64,000 bases of DNA from Nonomuraea polychroma. Its GTDB lineage: Bacteria; Actinomycetota; Actinomycetes; Streptosporangiales; Streptosporangiaceae. The stretch spans positions 4,526,001 to 4,590,000 of the forward strand of contig NZ_SAUN01000001.1 of the NCBI RefSeq assembly GCF_004011505.1, given 5' to 3'. The number at the start of each line of letters is the position of its first letter. The stretch's first letter is position 1. Of this stretch, positions 50,376 to 59,500 are shown one piece after another. Below the pieces are notes generated by a model. The model was given only the letters and a program-made list of their open reading frames with translations, had not been told where the DNA came from and did not search any database. The translations under genes were made by a program, and so were the position numbers.

Positions 50376-51515
50376 GTGCGCGGCCTTCTCCGCTCCTTAT
50401 GGAACGAGCCACGTCCCCCCAACCCCCCACGGCGGGTGTGGCGGGACTGGGCGCTCGTCGGAGTGCTCGTGCCGGTCGCGGTGCTCGAAGGGATCCTGCG
50501 GCCGGATCTTCCCTGGCGGGCCGTCTCGGTCGTCGTCACCGCCGGGCTGGTGTTCACGTTGTTGTGGCGGCGCACCAGGCCGCTGCCGATGGTGCTGATC
50601 ATCTTCGTCGTCACGAGCCTGGCGCCGTTGTTCACGGGCGGCGCGCCCGTCGAGACGTACACGATGGTCTACGTGCTGGTGGCGCTGTACGCGTTGTTCC
50701 GGTGGGGCTCGGGGCGGGAGACCGCGATCGGGTTCGCGATCATGGTGGCTTCGGTCGTGATCTCGGTGGCCGCAGGACGCCTCGACGCCGCCGACCTGGT
50801 GGGCGCGTTCGCCGTGATGTTCTCGTCCTTCGCGCTGGGCGTGGCCTTCCGGTTCCGGGCGCGGGACAGGATGCGCGAGCTCGACCAGGTCAAGCTGCTC
50901 GAGCGCGAGCAGCTCGCCCGCGACCTGCACGACACCGTCGCCCACCACGTCTCGGCGATGGCCATCCGCGCCCAGGCGGGCCTGGCGACGGCGGCGACGC
51001 ACCCCGGCGCCGCCACCGACGCGCTGCGGGTGATCGAGGCGGAGGCGTCGCGCACGCTGGCGGAGATGCGCGCCATGGTGCGCGTGCTGCGCAGGCACGA
51101 TCCCGCGGAGCTGGCCCCCGGCAAGCACATCGCGGATCTCGAACAGCTCGCCGGCCAGGCCCGCGTCGGCCCGTCGGTCGACGTGGACATCCGCGGCGAC
51201 CTCGAGGGACTCCCTCCGTCGGTCGGGGCCGCGATCTACCGCATCGCGCAGGAGTCGGTCACCAACGCCAGGCGGCACGCGCGGCACGCCACGCGCATCG
51301 AGGTGAGCGTGGCCGCGGACGACACCTCGGTGCGCCTGCGGGTGAGCGACGACGGCGACGGCAGCTCCACCCGCACGATCTCGTCGGCGGGGTACGGGGT
51401 CATCGGCATGATCGAACGCGCCGGCCTGCTCGGCGGCACCTGCGAGGCGGGCCCGAACCCGGGCCGTGGCTGGACCGTGACGGCAGTGCTGCCGCGTACC
51501 GGGGCGGTGACATGA
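50376..51515 (+). CDS. NarL/LuxR-system sensor histidine kinase (HisKA_3)
   Basis: A 379-residue membrane kinase from GTG 50376. The N-terminal 170 residues contain about four helices (WALVGVLVPVAVLEGILRPD, AVSVVVTAGLVFTLLW, MVLIIFVVTSLAPLF, AIGFAIMVASVVISVAAG). The phospho-acceptor His is in REQLARDLHDTVAHHVSAMA. The ATPase end shows IYRIAQESVTNARRHARHAT and VSDDGDGS with YGVIGMIERAGLLGG. It senses an unknown cue at the membrane and phosphorylates the response regulator encoded next, with which it overlaps by 4 bp. It follows the STAND pair by 82 bp. Confidence 0.92.
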   Translation: MRGLLRSLWNEPRPPNPPRRVWRDWALVGVLVPVAVLEGILRPDLPWRAVSVVVTAGLVFTLLWRRTRPLPMVLIIFVVTSLAPLFTGGAPVETYTMVYVLVALYALFRWGSGRETAIGFAIMVASVVISVAAGRLDAADLVGAFAVMFSSFALGVAFRFRARDRMRELDQVKLLEREQLARDLHDTVAHHVSAMAIRAQAGLATAATHPGAATDALRVIEAEASRTLAEMRAMVRVLRRHDPAELAPGKHIADLEQLAGQARVGPSVDVDIRGDLEGLPPSVGAAIYRIAQESVTNARRHARHATRIEVSVAADDTSVRLRVSDDGDGSSTRTISSAGYGVIGMIERAGLLGGTCEAGPNPGRGWTVTAVLPRTGAVT

Positions 51516-52168
51516 GCATCAAGGTGGTCGTGGCGGACGACCAGGAGATCACCCGGACCGGGCTCAGGATGATCCTCGACGCCCAGCCGGACATCGAGGT
51601 CGTCGGCGAGGCCGGCGACGGGCGGCGAGCCGTCGAGCTCGCCCGGCGGCTGCGCCCCGACGTGTGCCTGTTCGACATCCGCATGCCCCACCTCAACGGC
51701 ATCGACGCCACCCGCCAGCTGGCCGGTCCCGACGTCGGCGACCCGCTCGCCGTGGTGGTCATCACCACGTTCGACCTGGACGAGTACGTCTACGAGGCGC
51801 TGCGGGCCGGCGCCCGGGGCTTCCTGCTCAAGGACGCGGGCCCGGACCTGCTCGGCCAGGCCATCCGGGCGGCCGCGGGCGGCGACGCGCTGATCGCGCC
51901 GAGCATCACCGGACGGCTGCTCGGCGCCTTCGCCGGGGCAGGTCCCGCCGCACCGCCCGCGCAGCCCATCGAGGCGCTCACGGACCGGGAGGAGCAGATC
52001 CTGCTCACCGTCGCACGCGGCCGGACCAACAGCGAGATAGCCACCGAGCTGCACATCTCGCTCAGCACGGTCAAAAGCCACATCGCAAGCCTGATGACCA
52101 AGCTCGGCGTGCGCAACCGGGTCGAGATCGCGATGTGGGCGTACGAGACCCACCGCGTCAAGCACTGA
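51512..52168 (+). CDS. NarL-family response regulator
   Basis: A 218-residue regulator from ATG 51512, overlapping the kinase stop as ATGA. The receiver domain has the acidic pair (VVVADDQEITRTGLRMILDA), the phospho-acceptor Asp (DVCLFDIRMPHLNGIDATRQ) and the Lys switch (GARGFLLKDAGPDLLGQAIR). The LuxR HTH is complete (LTDREEQILLTVARGRTNSE, IATELHISLSTVKSHIASLM). It is the cognate partner of the upstream kinase. Its targets may include the neighbouring STAND or oxidoreductase genes, but no shared motif was found. Confidence 0.94.
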   Translation: MSIKVVVADDQEITRTGLRMILDAQPDIEVVGEAGDGRRAVELARRLRPDVCLFDIRMPHLNGIDATRQLAGPDVGDPLAVVVITTFDLDEYVYEALRAGARGFLLKDAGPDLLGQAIRAAAGGDALIAPSITGRLLGAFAGAGPAAPPAQPIEALTDREEQILLTVARGRTNSEIATELHISLSTVKSHIASLMTKLGVRNRVEIAMWAYETHRVKH

Positions 52169-52313
52169 CCCGCGGCTGCCGGCCAGGAGCAGGGGCGTCC
52201 ACCGGCCTATAGGCCACCGCGGAGGTCGTACTTTCGGCCGTTGGCCGGCGAGCGCGTCTTGGCGACACTGACGTTCAGCCGCTCCGGCAACCGCTCCAGG
52301 ATGGGGACATGTC

Positions 52314-53312
52314 ATGAAGGCTTTCGTCCTACGCTCGTACGGCCCGCCCGCCGCGCTCCAGCTCGTCGACGTCGACCGGCCCGAGCCGGGCCCCGGCGAG
52401 GTGCTGGTGCGGGTGCGCGCCACGTCCGTCCAGCCCTTCGACTGGCATCTGATGCGCGGCGAGCCGTACGTCGCGCGCGTCATGCCCGGCGGTCCCGGGC
52501 TGCGCAAGCCGTCGATCACCATTCTGGGCGCCGACGTGGCCGGGGAGGTCGAGGCGGCCGGGAAGGACGTCACCGAGTTCGCTCCGGGCGACGAGGTGTT
52601 CGCGATGTCCAAGCAGGGCGGATTCGGCGAGTACGTCCGCGTCAGTGCGGCCGAGCTGGCGCCGAAGCCGCGGAACCTGTCGTTCGAGGAGGCGGCCGCG
52701 GTGCCGCTGGCGGCCAACACGGCCCTGGTGGCCGTCCGCGACCGGGGCGGGGTCCAGCCCGGGCAGAAGGTCCTGGTCAACGGGGCTTCGGGCGGCGTGG
52801 GGACGTTCGCCGTGCAGCTCGCCAAGGCGTTCGGCGCGCACGTCACCGGCGTCTGCAGCTCCAGGAACGTGGACCTGGTCCGCTCGCTCGGCGCCGACGA
52901 GGTCGTCGACTACACCAAGGAGGACTTCACCCGGCTCGGCCGCCGCTTCGACCTCGTGGTGGACAACGCGAGCAGCCGGGGCGCTTCGGCCTACCGGCGG
53001 GTCCTGAAGCCCAAGGGCGTCCACGTCCTCGTCGGCGGGCCGGGCGGCCGCTGGCTGCAGCCGGCCGGGCGGATGTTCGCGACGCTGGCGGCCGGTCTGT
53101 TCCTGCCCCACAAGGTGGCCCTGGCGGACGTGATCGCGTGCACGGCGGAGGAGAACAGGCGCAACCTCGTCACGCTGACCCGGCTCATCGAGGACGGCCA
53201 GGTCAATCCGGTCATCGACCGGCAGTACCCGTTCGAGGAGATCCCCGCCGCCATCAGGTATCAGGAGGAGGGCCGCGCTCCGGGCAAGGTCGTCGTCACC
53301 GTGTCGGCGTAA
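52314..53312 (+). CDS. Zinc-independent MDR oxidoreductase (quinone reductase-like)
   Basis: A 332-residue NAD(P)H-dependent enzyme from ATG 52314. The GroES-like N-terminus (PPAALQLVDVDRPEPGPGEV, GADVAGEVEAAGKDVTEFAP) and the Rossmann loop (VLVNGASGGVGTFAVQLAKA) are normal; structural-zinc Cys are absent. Basic residues after the second strand (CSSRNVDLVRSL) suggest NADPH use. Likely a quinone or enal reductase or an alkyl-dehydrogenase. It lies 145 bp after the response regulator on the same strand and may be part of its regulon. Confidence 0.88.
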   Translation: MKAFVLRSYGPPAALQLVDVDRPEPGPGEVLVRVRATSVQPFDWHLMRGEPYVARVMPGGPGLRKPSITILGADVAGEVEAAGKDVTEFAPGDEVFAMSKQGGFGEYVRVSAAELAPKPRNLSFEEAAAVPLAANTALVAVRDRGGVQPGQKVLVNGASGGVGTFAVQLAKAFGAHVTGVCSSRNVDLVRSLGADEVVDYTKEDFTRLGRRFDLVVDNASSRGASAYRRVLKPKGVHVLVGGPGGRWLQPAGRMFATLAAGLFLPHKVALADVIACTAEENRRNLVTLTRLIEDGQVNPVIDRQYPFEEIPAAIRYQEEGRAPGKVVVTVSA

Positions 53313-53405
53313 GATCGCCCCGATTCTCATAGTCACGCATCGATAGGGCATGCTAATGATCTGTAAGCAGCTGCCCGCGACGATCGTGATGAAGGTTCCT
53401 GACTT

Positions 53406-54212
53406 ATGCCGTTTCTGACCCAGCTCGCCGACGTCGCCCGCCGCACCGGCGGACCGGTGACCGAAGTGGCCGGATGGAAGACCCGCGGTCACGGGCCGCA
53501 GCCCGAGGTGCAGGGCATCGTCTGCCACCACACCGCCGGCCCGGCAGGAGGCGGCGACTACCCGTCGCTGGCCGTGGTGCGCGACGGCCGCCCCGGACTG
53601 GACGGGCCGCTGTCCCACTTCGGGCTCGGCAGGTCCGGCCGGATCTACGTCATCGCCGCCGGACGGTGCTGGCACAACGCCCCGTCGACCTCGCCGCGGC
53701 ACGACAACTCCAGCTCGATCGGCATCGAGGCGGAGAACAACGGCGTCCAGCCCTGGCCCACGGCGCAGATCGAGGCCTACATCCGCCTGTGCGCGGAATT
53801 GTGCCGTGAGTTCGGGCTTCCGGCCTCCCGGGTGAAGGCGCACCGCGAGGTCAACACCGCCAAGCCGGACCCGCACTCCCTCGACATGAACGACTTCCGG
53901 GCGTCCGTCGCCGCCATCATCAAGGGCGACCCGGACCCATCCTGGACGGAGAACATCGTGAAGAACCTGCCGCTGATCCGCCTCGGTGACGACAACTTCG
54001 ACGTCAAGACGGTCAGAGGCTGCCTGTTCGCCCGTGGCCACGTGCCGCCGGCCGCCTACGCGGGGGTCCAGGACGGGCTGGAGGGCTGGTTGAAGTCGAC
54101 CCGCTGCGACACCGCCCTGGTCGAGCTCGTCCGCGGGTTCCAGCGGGCCGAGGGCCTCGACGAGGACGGCTTCGTCGGGCCCAAGACCTGGCCGTCGCTG
54201 CTGCGCGTGTAG
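53406..54212 (+). CDS. N-acetylmuramoyl-L-alanine amidase with peptidoglycan-binding domain
   Basis: A 268-residue protein from ATG 53406. The Amidase_2 domain has the zinc His in GIVCHHTAGPAGGGDYPSLA, a further His in RCWHNAPSTSPRHDN, and the end motif VKAHREVNTAKPDPHSLDMN. A C-terminal peptidoglycan-binding-1-like helical domain follows (ALVELVRGFQRAEGLDEDGF, VGPKTWPSLLRV). It cleaves the bond between muramic acid and the stem peptide. No signal peptide is present, which is typical of phage endolysins or recycling amidases. No other phage genes are near, so a domesticated lysin is possible. Confidence 0.9.
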   Translation: MPFLTQLADVARRTGGPVTEVAGWKTRGHGPQPEVQGIVCHHTAGPAGGGDYPSLAVVRDGRPGLDGPLSHFGLGRSGRIYVIAAGRCWHNAPSTSPRHDNSSSIGIEAENNGVQPWPTAQIEAYIRLCAELCREFGLPASRVKAHREVNTAKPDPHSLDMNDFRASVAAIIKGDPDPSWTENIVKNLPLIRLGDDNFDVKTVRGCLFARGHVPPAAYAGVQDGLEGWLKSTRCDTALVELVRGFQRAEGLDEDGFVGPKTWPSLLRV

Positions 54213-54229
54213 GCGGGCCGGCGCACGGC

Positions 54230-55693
54230 TCATCCCACCGGCACGGGGTGGGTGTCGCGTACCCGGATGAGCAGCAGCGAGATCGCCACGCCGGCCAGTC
54301 CGGCGGCCGCGGCGACCAGGCAGGTGGTGGCCAGCGCGCCGGTGAAGACGTTCCTGGCGGTCTCCTGGGCGGCCTGGCTCACCAGGTCGAACCGGCCGCC
54401 GGCCACCACCGCGGCCTGACCGGGGAGCTCGGCCTCGATCCGGGTGGTGAAGATGGCCCCGAACGCGGCCACGCCGGTGGCCGTGCCGAGCGGGAAGAAC
54501 GTGTTGGACAGGCCGGAGGCCATCCCGGCCCGTTCGCGGGGCACGACGTCGAGCGTCACGCCCATCAGCGGCGGGAAGGCCAGCGCGCCACCGACGCCGA
54601 GCAGCACGAAGCCGGGGAACGCGACGAGCCATGAGCTGTCCGGTCCCACCCGGGCCATGAGGACGAAGGCCACCGCGATCAGCGCGAAGCCACCGGCCAT
54701 CAGCCGCGACGCCGGCAGCTTCTCCCCCAGCCGCCCCGCCAGCGGCGCGACGACCAGGATGGGCAGGGTCAGGGCCAGCAGCCGCAGCCCGGTCTCCAGT
54801 GGCGAGTGGCCGAGCATGCCCTGCAGCCACAGGATCAGGTACGGCAGGATGCCGAAACTGGTGATCCTGGCCAGGAACGTCAGCAGCACCGCACCGGTGA
54901 ACGTCGGTATCCGGAACAACCGCACGTCCAGGACCGCGTACGAGCGGCGGGCCTGCACCGCGACGAACAGACCGAGCAGCAGCAGGCCGGCGAGCAGCGC
55001 GGCCAGCACGCGGGGCGAGCCCCAGCCCTGGCCCGGACCGGCGATGAGCGCGTAGTTGAGCGCGAAGAGCAGGACGACGGCCAGCACGGCGCCGGTCACG
55101 TCGATCCGGCCCGCGGGCGCTTCCCTGGCCGGCTCGCGCAACCACAGCAGCGCCCCGGCCACCAGGACCAGCCCGACGGGCAGGTTGATCCAGAAGATCC
55201 ACCGCCAGCCGAGCGTGTCCACCAGCAGGCCGCCGATCAGCGGCCCGAGCCCGGCGGCCGCGCCGCCCGCGGCGGAGAACGCGCCGATCGCGGCCTGCCG
55301 GGCCCGTCCCGCCGGGTAAGCGCCGGCGATGAGCGCCATCGCGGTGCCCATGACCATCGCGCCGCCCACGCCCTGCGCGATGCGGAAGGCCGTCAGGGCG
55401 CCCGGGCTCCAGGCCGCCCCGCAGGCCGCGGAGGCGGCGGTGAACAACGCGACCCCGGCCGTGAAGATCGCGCGACGGCCGACGCGGTCGGAGACCGATC
55501 CCGCGGTGAGCAGCAGCGCGGCGAACGCGAGGGTGTAGCCGTTGATGGCCCACTGCAGGCCGTCCAGACGGGCCGACAACTCACTCGCGATCTCAGGGAG
55601 CGCGACGTTGACGATCGTGATGTCCAGGGTGAGCAGGACCGCGGCCAGGCAGACGGCGGCCAGGGTCCACCCGGCCTTGGGAGGCTGAGTCAT
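54230..55693 (-). CDS. MFS drug-efflux transporter (DHA2/EmrB-QacA type)
   Basis: A 487-residue, 14-helix exporter. Motifs are LDITIVNVALPEIASEL in helix 1, WAINGYTLAFAALLLTAGSV and SDRVGRRAIF (motif A) and the antiporter motif C region (GAFSAAGGAAAGLGPLIGGL). ATG 55693 is chosen; an in-frame ATG at 55708 would add five residues and neither has a clear ribosome site. It exports a hydrophobic or cationic toxic compound by proton antiport. The TetR gene 58 bp upstream on the same strand, with an inverted repeat between them, is its likely repressor. Confidence 0.9.
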   Translation of the reverse strand: MTQPPKAGWTLAAVCLAAVLLTLDITIVNVALPEIASELSARLDGLQWAINGYTLAFAALLLTAGSVSDRVGRRAIFTAGVALFTAASAACGAAWSPGALTAFRIAQGVGGAMVMGTAMALIAGAYPAGRARQAAIGAFSAAGGAAAGLGPLIGGLLVDTLGWRWIFWINLPVGLVLVAGALLWLREPAREAPAGRIDVTGAVLAVVLLFALNYALIAGPGQGWGSPRVLAALLAGLLLLGLFVAVQARRSYAVLDVRLFRIPTFTGAVLLTFLARITSFGILPYLILWLQGMLGHSPLETGLRLLALTLPILVVAPLAGRLGEKLPASRLMAGGFALIAVAFVLMARVGPDSSWLVAFPGFVLLGVGGALAFPPLMGVTLDVVPRERAGMASGLSNTFFPLGTATGVAAFGAIFTTRIEAELPGQAAVVAGGRFDLVSQAAQETARNVFTGALATTCLVAAAAGLAGVAISLLLIRVRDTHPVPVG

Positions 55694-55713
55694 GCGTACA
55701 AAGTACACATAAA

Positions 55714-55727
55714 TTAGGCAAACCTAA
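55714..55727. promoter_or_regulatory. Inverted repeat before MFS gene, possible TetR operator
   Basis: TTAGG-CAAA-CCTAA lies 21 bp upstream of the MFS start, between it and the TetR gene. GTACAAAGTAC at 55695-55705 is a second small palindrome covering the start region. The 4-bp spacer does not fit the 19-bp iron box, so a TetR site is favoured. Confidence 0.45.
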
Positions 55728-55751
55728 ATAGGTGGTGGGAGCGCGATGTGA

Positions 55752-56399
55752 TCAGCGCGGGTCCGCCGCCGCGAGTGCGTCCACCAAGGCCCGGAGTCCG
55801 TGCAGGAAGGCGGCCTGGTGATCGAACGAGCGGACCGCGCGGCGGGCCCGCTCGGGGTCGTCGACCGAGGAGGCGAGCAGCCGCTCGCGGGCGGCGCGCC
55901 GCTCGGGGGCCACGCCGGGCAGGTAGGACAGGTGGCCGAGGACATACCACCACAGCGCGGCGTACCCGCCTGTTCCCTGGTGGTCGTCCTGTCCGAGCTC
56001 GGCGAAGCGATCCAGGGTCCAGGTGAACAGGGCGGCGGCCCGCGGTGCGAACTGCTCGCCCTGGCGCAGGATCTCCACGACCCAGACATGCTGGGCGAGG
56101 TAGGCGTCCACGGCGGCGAACGCGGCGACGAGCCGCTCCTGCGGGGTCCCCTCGTCACCGGGCAGCGGCGGCAGGCCCTCGGCCACGTCCTCCAGGAGCG
56201 CGAGGATGAGCGCCTGCTTGTCCGCGACGTGCCGGTAGATCGCCATCGGAGCGGCGCCCAGCTCGGCCGCGACCCGCCGGATCGTCAGCCCGCCGACGCC
56301 CTCCGTCTCGGCCACCCGCCGGCCCGCGGCCACGACGATCCCGCGGGTGAGGAATTGGCGACGTCCGCTGGAACCCGTACGCGCGACCACGTCTTTCAC
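55752..56399 (-). CDS. TetR-family regulator of the MFS exporter
   Basis: A 215-residue regulator if started at GTG 56399 (VKDVVARTGSSGRRQFLTRG); ATG 56448 or GTG 56504 would extend it by 16 or 35 disordered residues. The HTH is RRVAAELGAAPMAIYRHVAD followed by KQALILALLEDVAE. The C-terminal domain resembles TetR_C-type ligand pockets (YAALWWYVLGHLSYLPGVAP). It probably represses the MFS gene downstream, and its position opposite the P-type ATPase gene means it could also affect that promoter. Confidence 0.85.
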   Translation of the reverse strand: MKDVVARTGSSGRRQFLTRGIVVAAGRRVAETEGVGGLTIRRVAAELGAAPMAIYRHVADKQALILALLEDVAEGLPPLPGDEGTPQERLVAAFAAVDAYLAQHVWVVEILRQGEQFAPRAAALFTWTLDRFAELGQDDHQGTGGYAALWWYVLGHLSYLPGVAPERRAARERLLASSVDDPERARRAVRSFDHQAAFLHGLRALVDALAAADPR

Positions 56400-56559
56400 T
56401 GTAGTGGCCCCACTTGCCCCGCCCGCCCGCGGATGCCGCAGGGCCTCCATCGGGACAGGCGAGGCGGCAGGCACATGCGCGCGTTGTGGTAATGGCGTGT
56501 TCACCGAGATTTAATCGGTGACCTCGACTGATCCCGTCTGGCGGGGTACGTGGACACGC

Positions 56560-59500
56560 ATGCTCGGACACATCACCCGTACCCTGCACCGCGTCACGGA
56601 CGCCGTCGGCGCACTCGGCGGGCGCTCCACCTGGAAGTATCCGGGCCGAATCCATCTGGAGCTGCTGCGTGAGCCGGTCCTGGAGGCCGAGATCGAGAGC
56701 AGGCTGCAGGCGGTTCCGGGGGTGCGGTGGGCGCGGGTGAACGTGCCGCTGCGGCGCGCCGTCGTCGCGCTGGACGACCCGCCCGCCGACACCGGCGAGC
56801 TGATGAAGGCGCTCGACGAGGCGGAGTCCAAGAGCGAGTCGCGGGTGGCCGCCGAACCCCCTCCCGGGCTGATTCTCGCGGCGGACGTGGGCGGCATCGT
56901 GGCGACCGTCGTGGAGACGGTGATCCGTCACACGCCACTGCCCGCGGAGGTCCCCGGCCTGGTGTCGCTGGTGGACAACCTGCCGCGGTTGCGCGAGGCG
57001 ATCAGCGACGCCCTTCTCCTGCCCGAGCTGAAGACATGGCTGCCCGTGGCGAGCGCCGCCGCGAAGGGGCTGGCGCCCGGCATGACGGGGCTGGTGGTCG
57101 ACCTGGCCCAGCGCATGGTGCAGGTGAGGGAGAACCACGCCGTGGACAGCGCGTGGGAGGCCGTTCAGGAGCGTCTGATCGGGACGCCGGAGCAGGCCGC
57201 CGCCTCCGCGATCTCTGCCGCGCGGCCGGTGCCGCTGCCGCCCGGCCCCGCCGAGCGGTACGCCGACCAGCTGCTCGCCGGCGCGCCGCTGGGCGGCGTG
57301 GTCGGCTCGCTGCTGACCATGAACGCCCGGCGCGGCCTGCAGACGGCGATGATCTGCACGCCCAAGCCGGCGTTCGCGGGGCGGGAGACGTTCGCGGCCG
57401 AGCTGGGTTTCGTGTTGTCGCGCCGGGGCGTGCTGATCGCCGACCGGGACGCGCTGCGGCGGCTCGACCGGATCGACACGGTGGTGTTCGACGAGGACGT
57501 GCTGCTGTCGCCGCGCAGCGCGGTGGGCGAGGTGAAGCCGGCCCCGGGCGCCGACCACGAGGAAGTCGCCACGTGGCTCTACCGGCTGTTCGACCCCGAC
57601 CGGCGGGCGGCCGCTCAGGAGGAAGGACCGTGGCGGCTGCACGCTCGCGGCGCGAAGCTGACCCTGACCCGGGACGGCGAGCGGCAGGCGACCGCCGAGA
57701 CGGTGCGGCAACGTTCGCCGGACGCCGAGGCCGCGGTGGCCGCCGCCCGCAAGGCCGGGCTACGCGTCATCGTGCGGCCGGGCGTGTCCGCCGAACAGGT
57801 GCGGCGGCTGCAGGCCGACGGGGCCGGGGTGTTGCTGGTGTCCTCGGACCCGCGGGCCCTGGCCCAGGCCGACTGCGGGGCGGGGATGGCCGACAGCCCC
57901 CCTCCGTGGGGCGCCCATCTGCTGCTGGGCGACGACCTGCGGCCCTTGATCCCGCTGATCGCGGCCGTCCCGGCGGCACGCGAGGTGTCGGCCGGCGGGG
58001 TGACGCTGGCTCGCGGCGGAACCGGCATCGGCGCGTTGTTCGCGCTCACCTCCCCCGCCCCGCGCTCCGCGGGCAACGCCCTGACCGCGATGCACGTCGC
58101 GACCTTCCTGTCGATGGGCCACGGCGCCTGGCGCGCCTGGCGTACCACGCAGACGCCCGTCCTGCCCCCGGCCGACCCTCGGCCGTGGCACGCGATGCCG
58201 GTCGAGACGGTGCTGCGCGAGCTGGACAGCGGCCCCGGCGGGCTGAGCGCCGCGGAGGCGGCCCGCAGGCGGGCACCGGTCCCCGCCGCCGGAGGCGGGC
58301 GGCTCTCGCTGCTGCGTGAGACGGCGGCGGAGCTGGCCAACCCGTTCACTCCGGTGCTCGCGGCCGGCGCGGTGGGCTCGGCCGCGGTGGGCTCGCTCGT
58401 GGACGCCGCCCTGGTGTCCAGCGTGATGGGGTTGTCGGCGCTGGCCGGCGGCGTGCAGCGGCTGGCCACCGCCCGGACGCTGGCCGAGCTGGCCGGGCAC
58501 GTACGCGTGCGCGCCCGGGTCCTGCGTGACGGCGAGGAAGGCGAGGTCGACGCCCGTGACCTGGTCCCCGGCGACGTCGTGGTGCTCTTCGCTGGGCAGG
58601 TGGTGCCCGCCGACTGCCGCATCGTGACGGCGGACGGGCTGGAGGCCGACGAGTCGGCGCTGACCGGCGAGTCCCTGCCCGTGGCCAAGAACGCCGCGCC
58701 GGTCTTCGCCAGGGACGTGGCGGAGCGGCGCTCCATGCTGTACGAGAGCACGTCGATCGCGGCGGGCAAGGCCACGGCCGTGGTGGTGGCCGTGGGCGAG
58801 GCCACGGAGACGGGCCGCGCCCTGGCCGCCGCCGAGGAGCGGGCGCCGCGCAGCGGAGTTGCCGATCGGCTGGCGCGGATCACCCGCGCCACCACGCCGA
58901 TCGCCGGCGGCGCGGCGGCGGTGCTGACGCTGACCGGCCTGGTACGCGGCCGGCCGCTGCGCCAGGCCATCGGCGAAGGGGTCAACCTCGCCGTGGCCGC
59001 CGTTCCCGAAGGGCTTCCGCTGCTGGTCAGCGCGGCCCAGCTGGCGGCCACCCGCCGTCTGTCCGAGCACGGCGTGCACGTACGCGACCCGCGGACGATC
59101 GAGGCGCTGGGCCGGGTCGAGGTGCTGTGCTTCGACAAGACGGGCACGCTCACCGCCGGGGAGATCCGGCTGACCCGCGTCTCCGACGCCCGCCGCGAGG
59201 CGTCCGCGCCGGACCTGGGCGACCTGGACGCGGTCCTGGCCGCCGGGCAGCGCGCGACGCCCCATCGGGAGGGCAACGGCGTGCACAGCCACCTCACCGA
59301 CGCGGCCGTCTCGGCCGGGGCCAAGGCCGCGGGGGTGAGCCGCAAGACGGGTGCGCGGGGCTGGCGAGAGCTGGCGGCGCTGCCGTTCGAGCCATCCAGG
59401 GGTTTCCACGCCACCCTCGGCCGGACCGGCCGGGCGCGGCTGCTCAGCGTCAAAGGCGCGCCCGAGACCGTGTTGCCGCGCTGTTCCCAGGTGCGCGTGG

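Noticed and set aside
52329..55553. 1074-codon open frame on the minus strand
   Set aside because: It runs antisense to the oxidoreductase and amidase genes and shadows the MFS gene; composition is Arg/Gly/Ala-rich with no domain. It is an artefact of high GC.
55711..55730. Iron box (IdeR/DmdR) upstream of the MFS gene
   Set aside because: TTAGG and CCTAA are present but separated by 4 bp; the iron box needs a 19-bp palindrome with a 9-bp interval.
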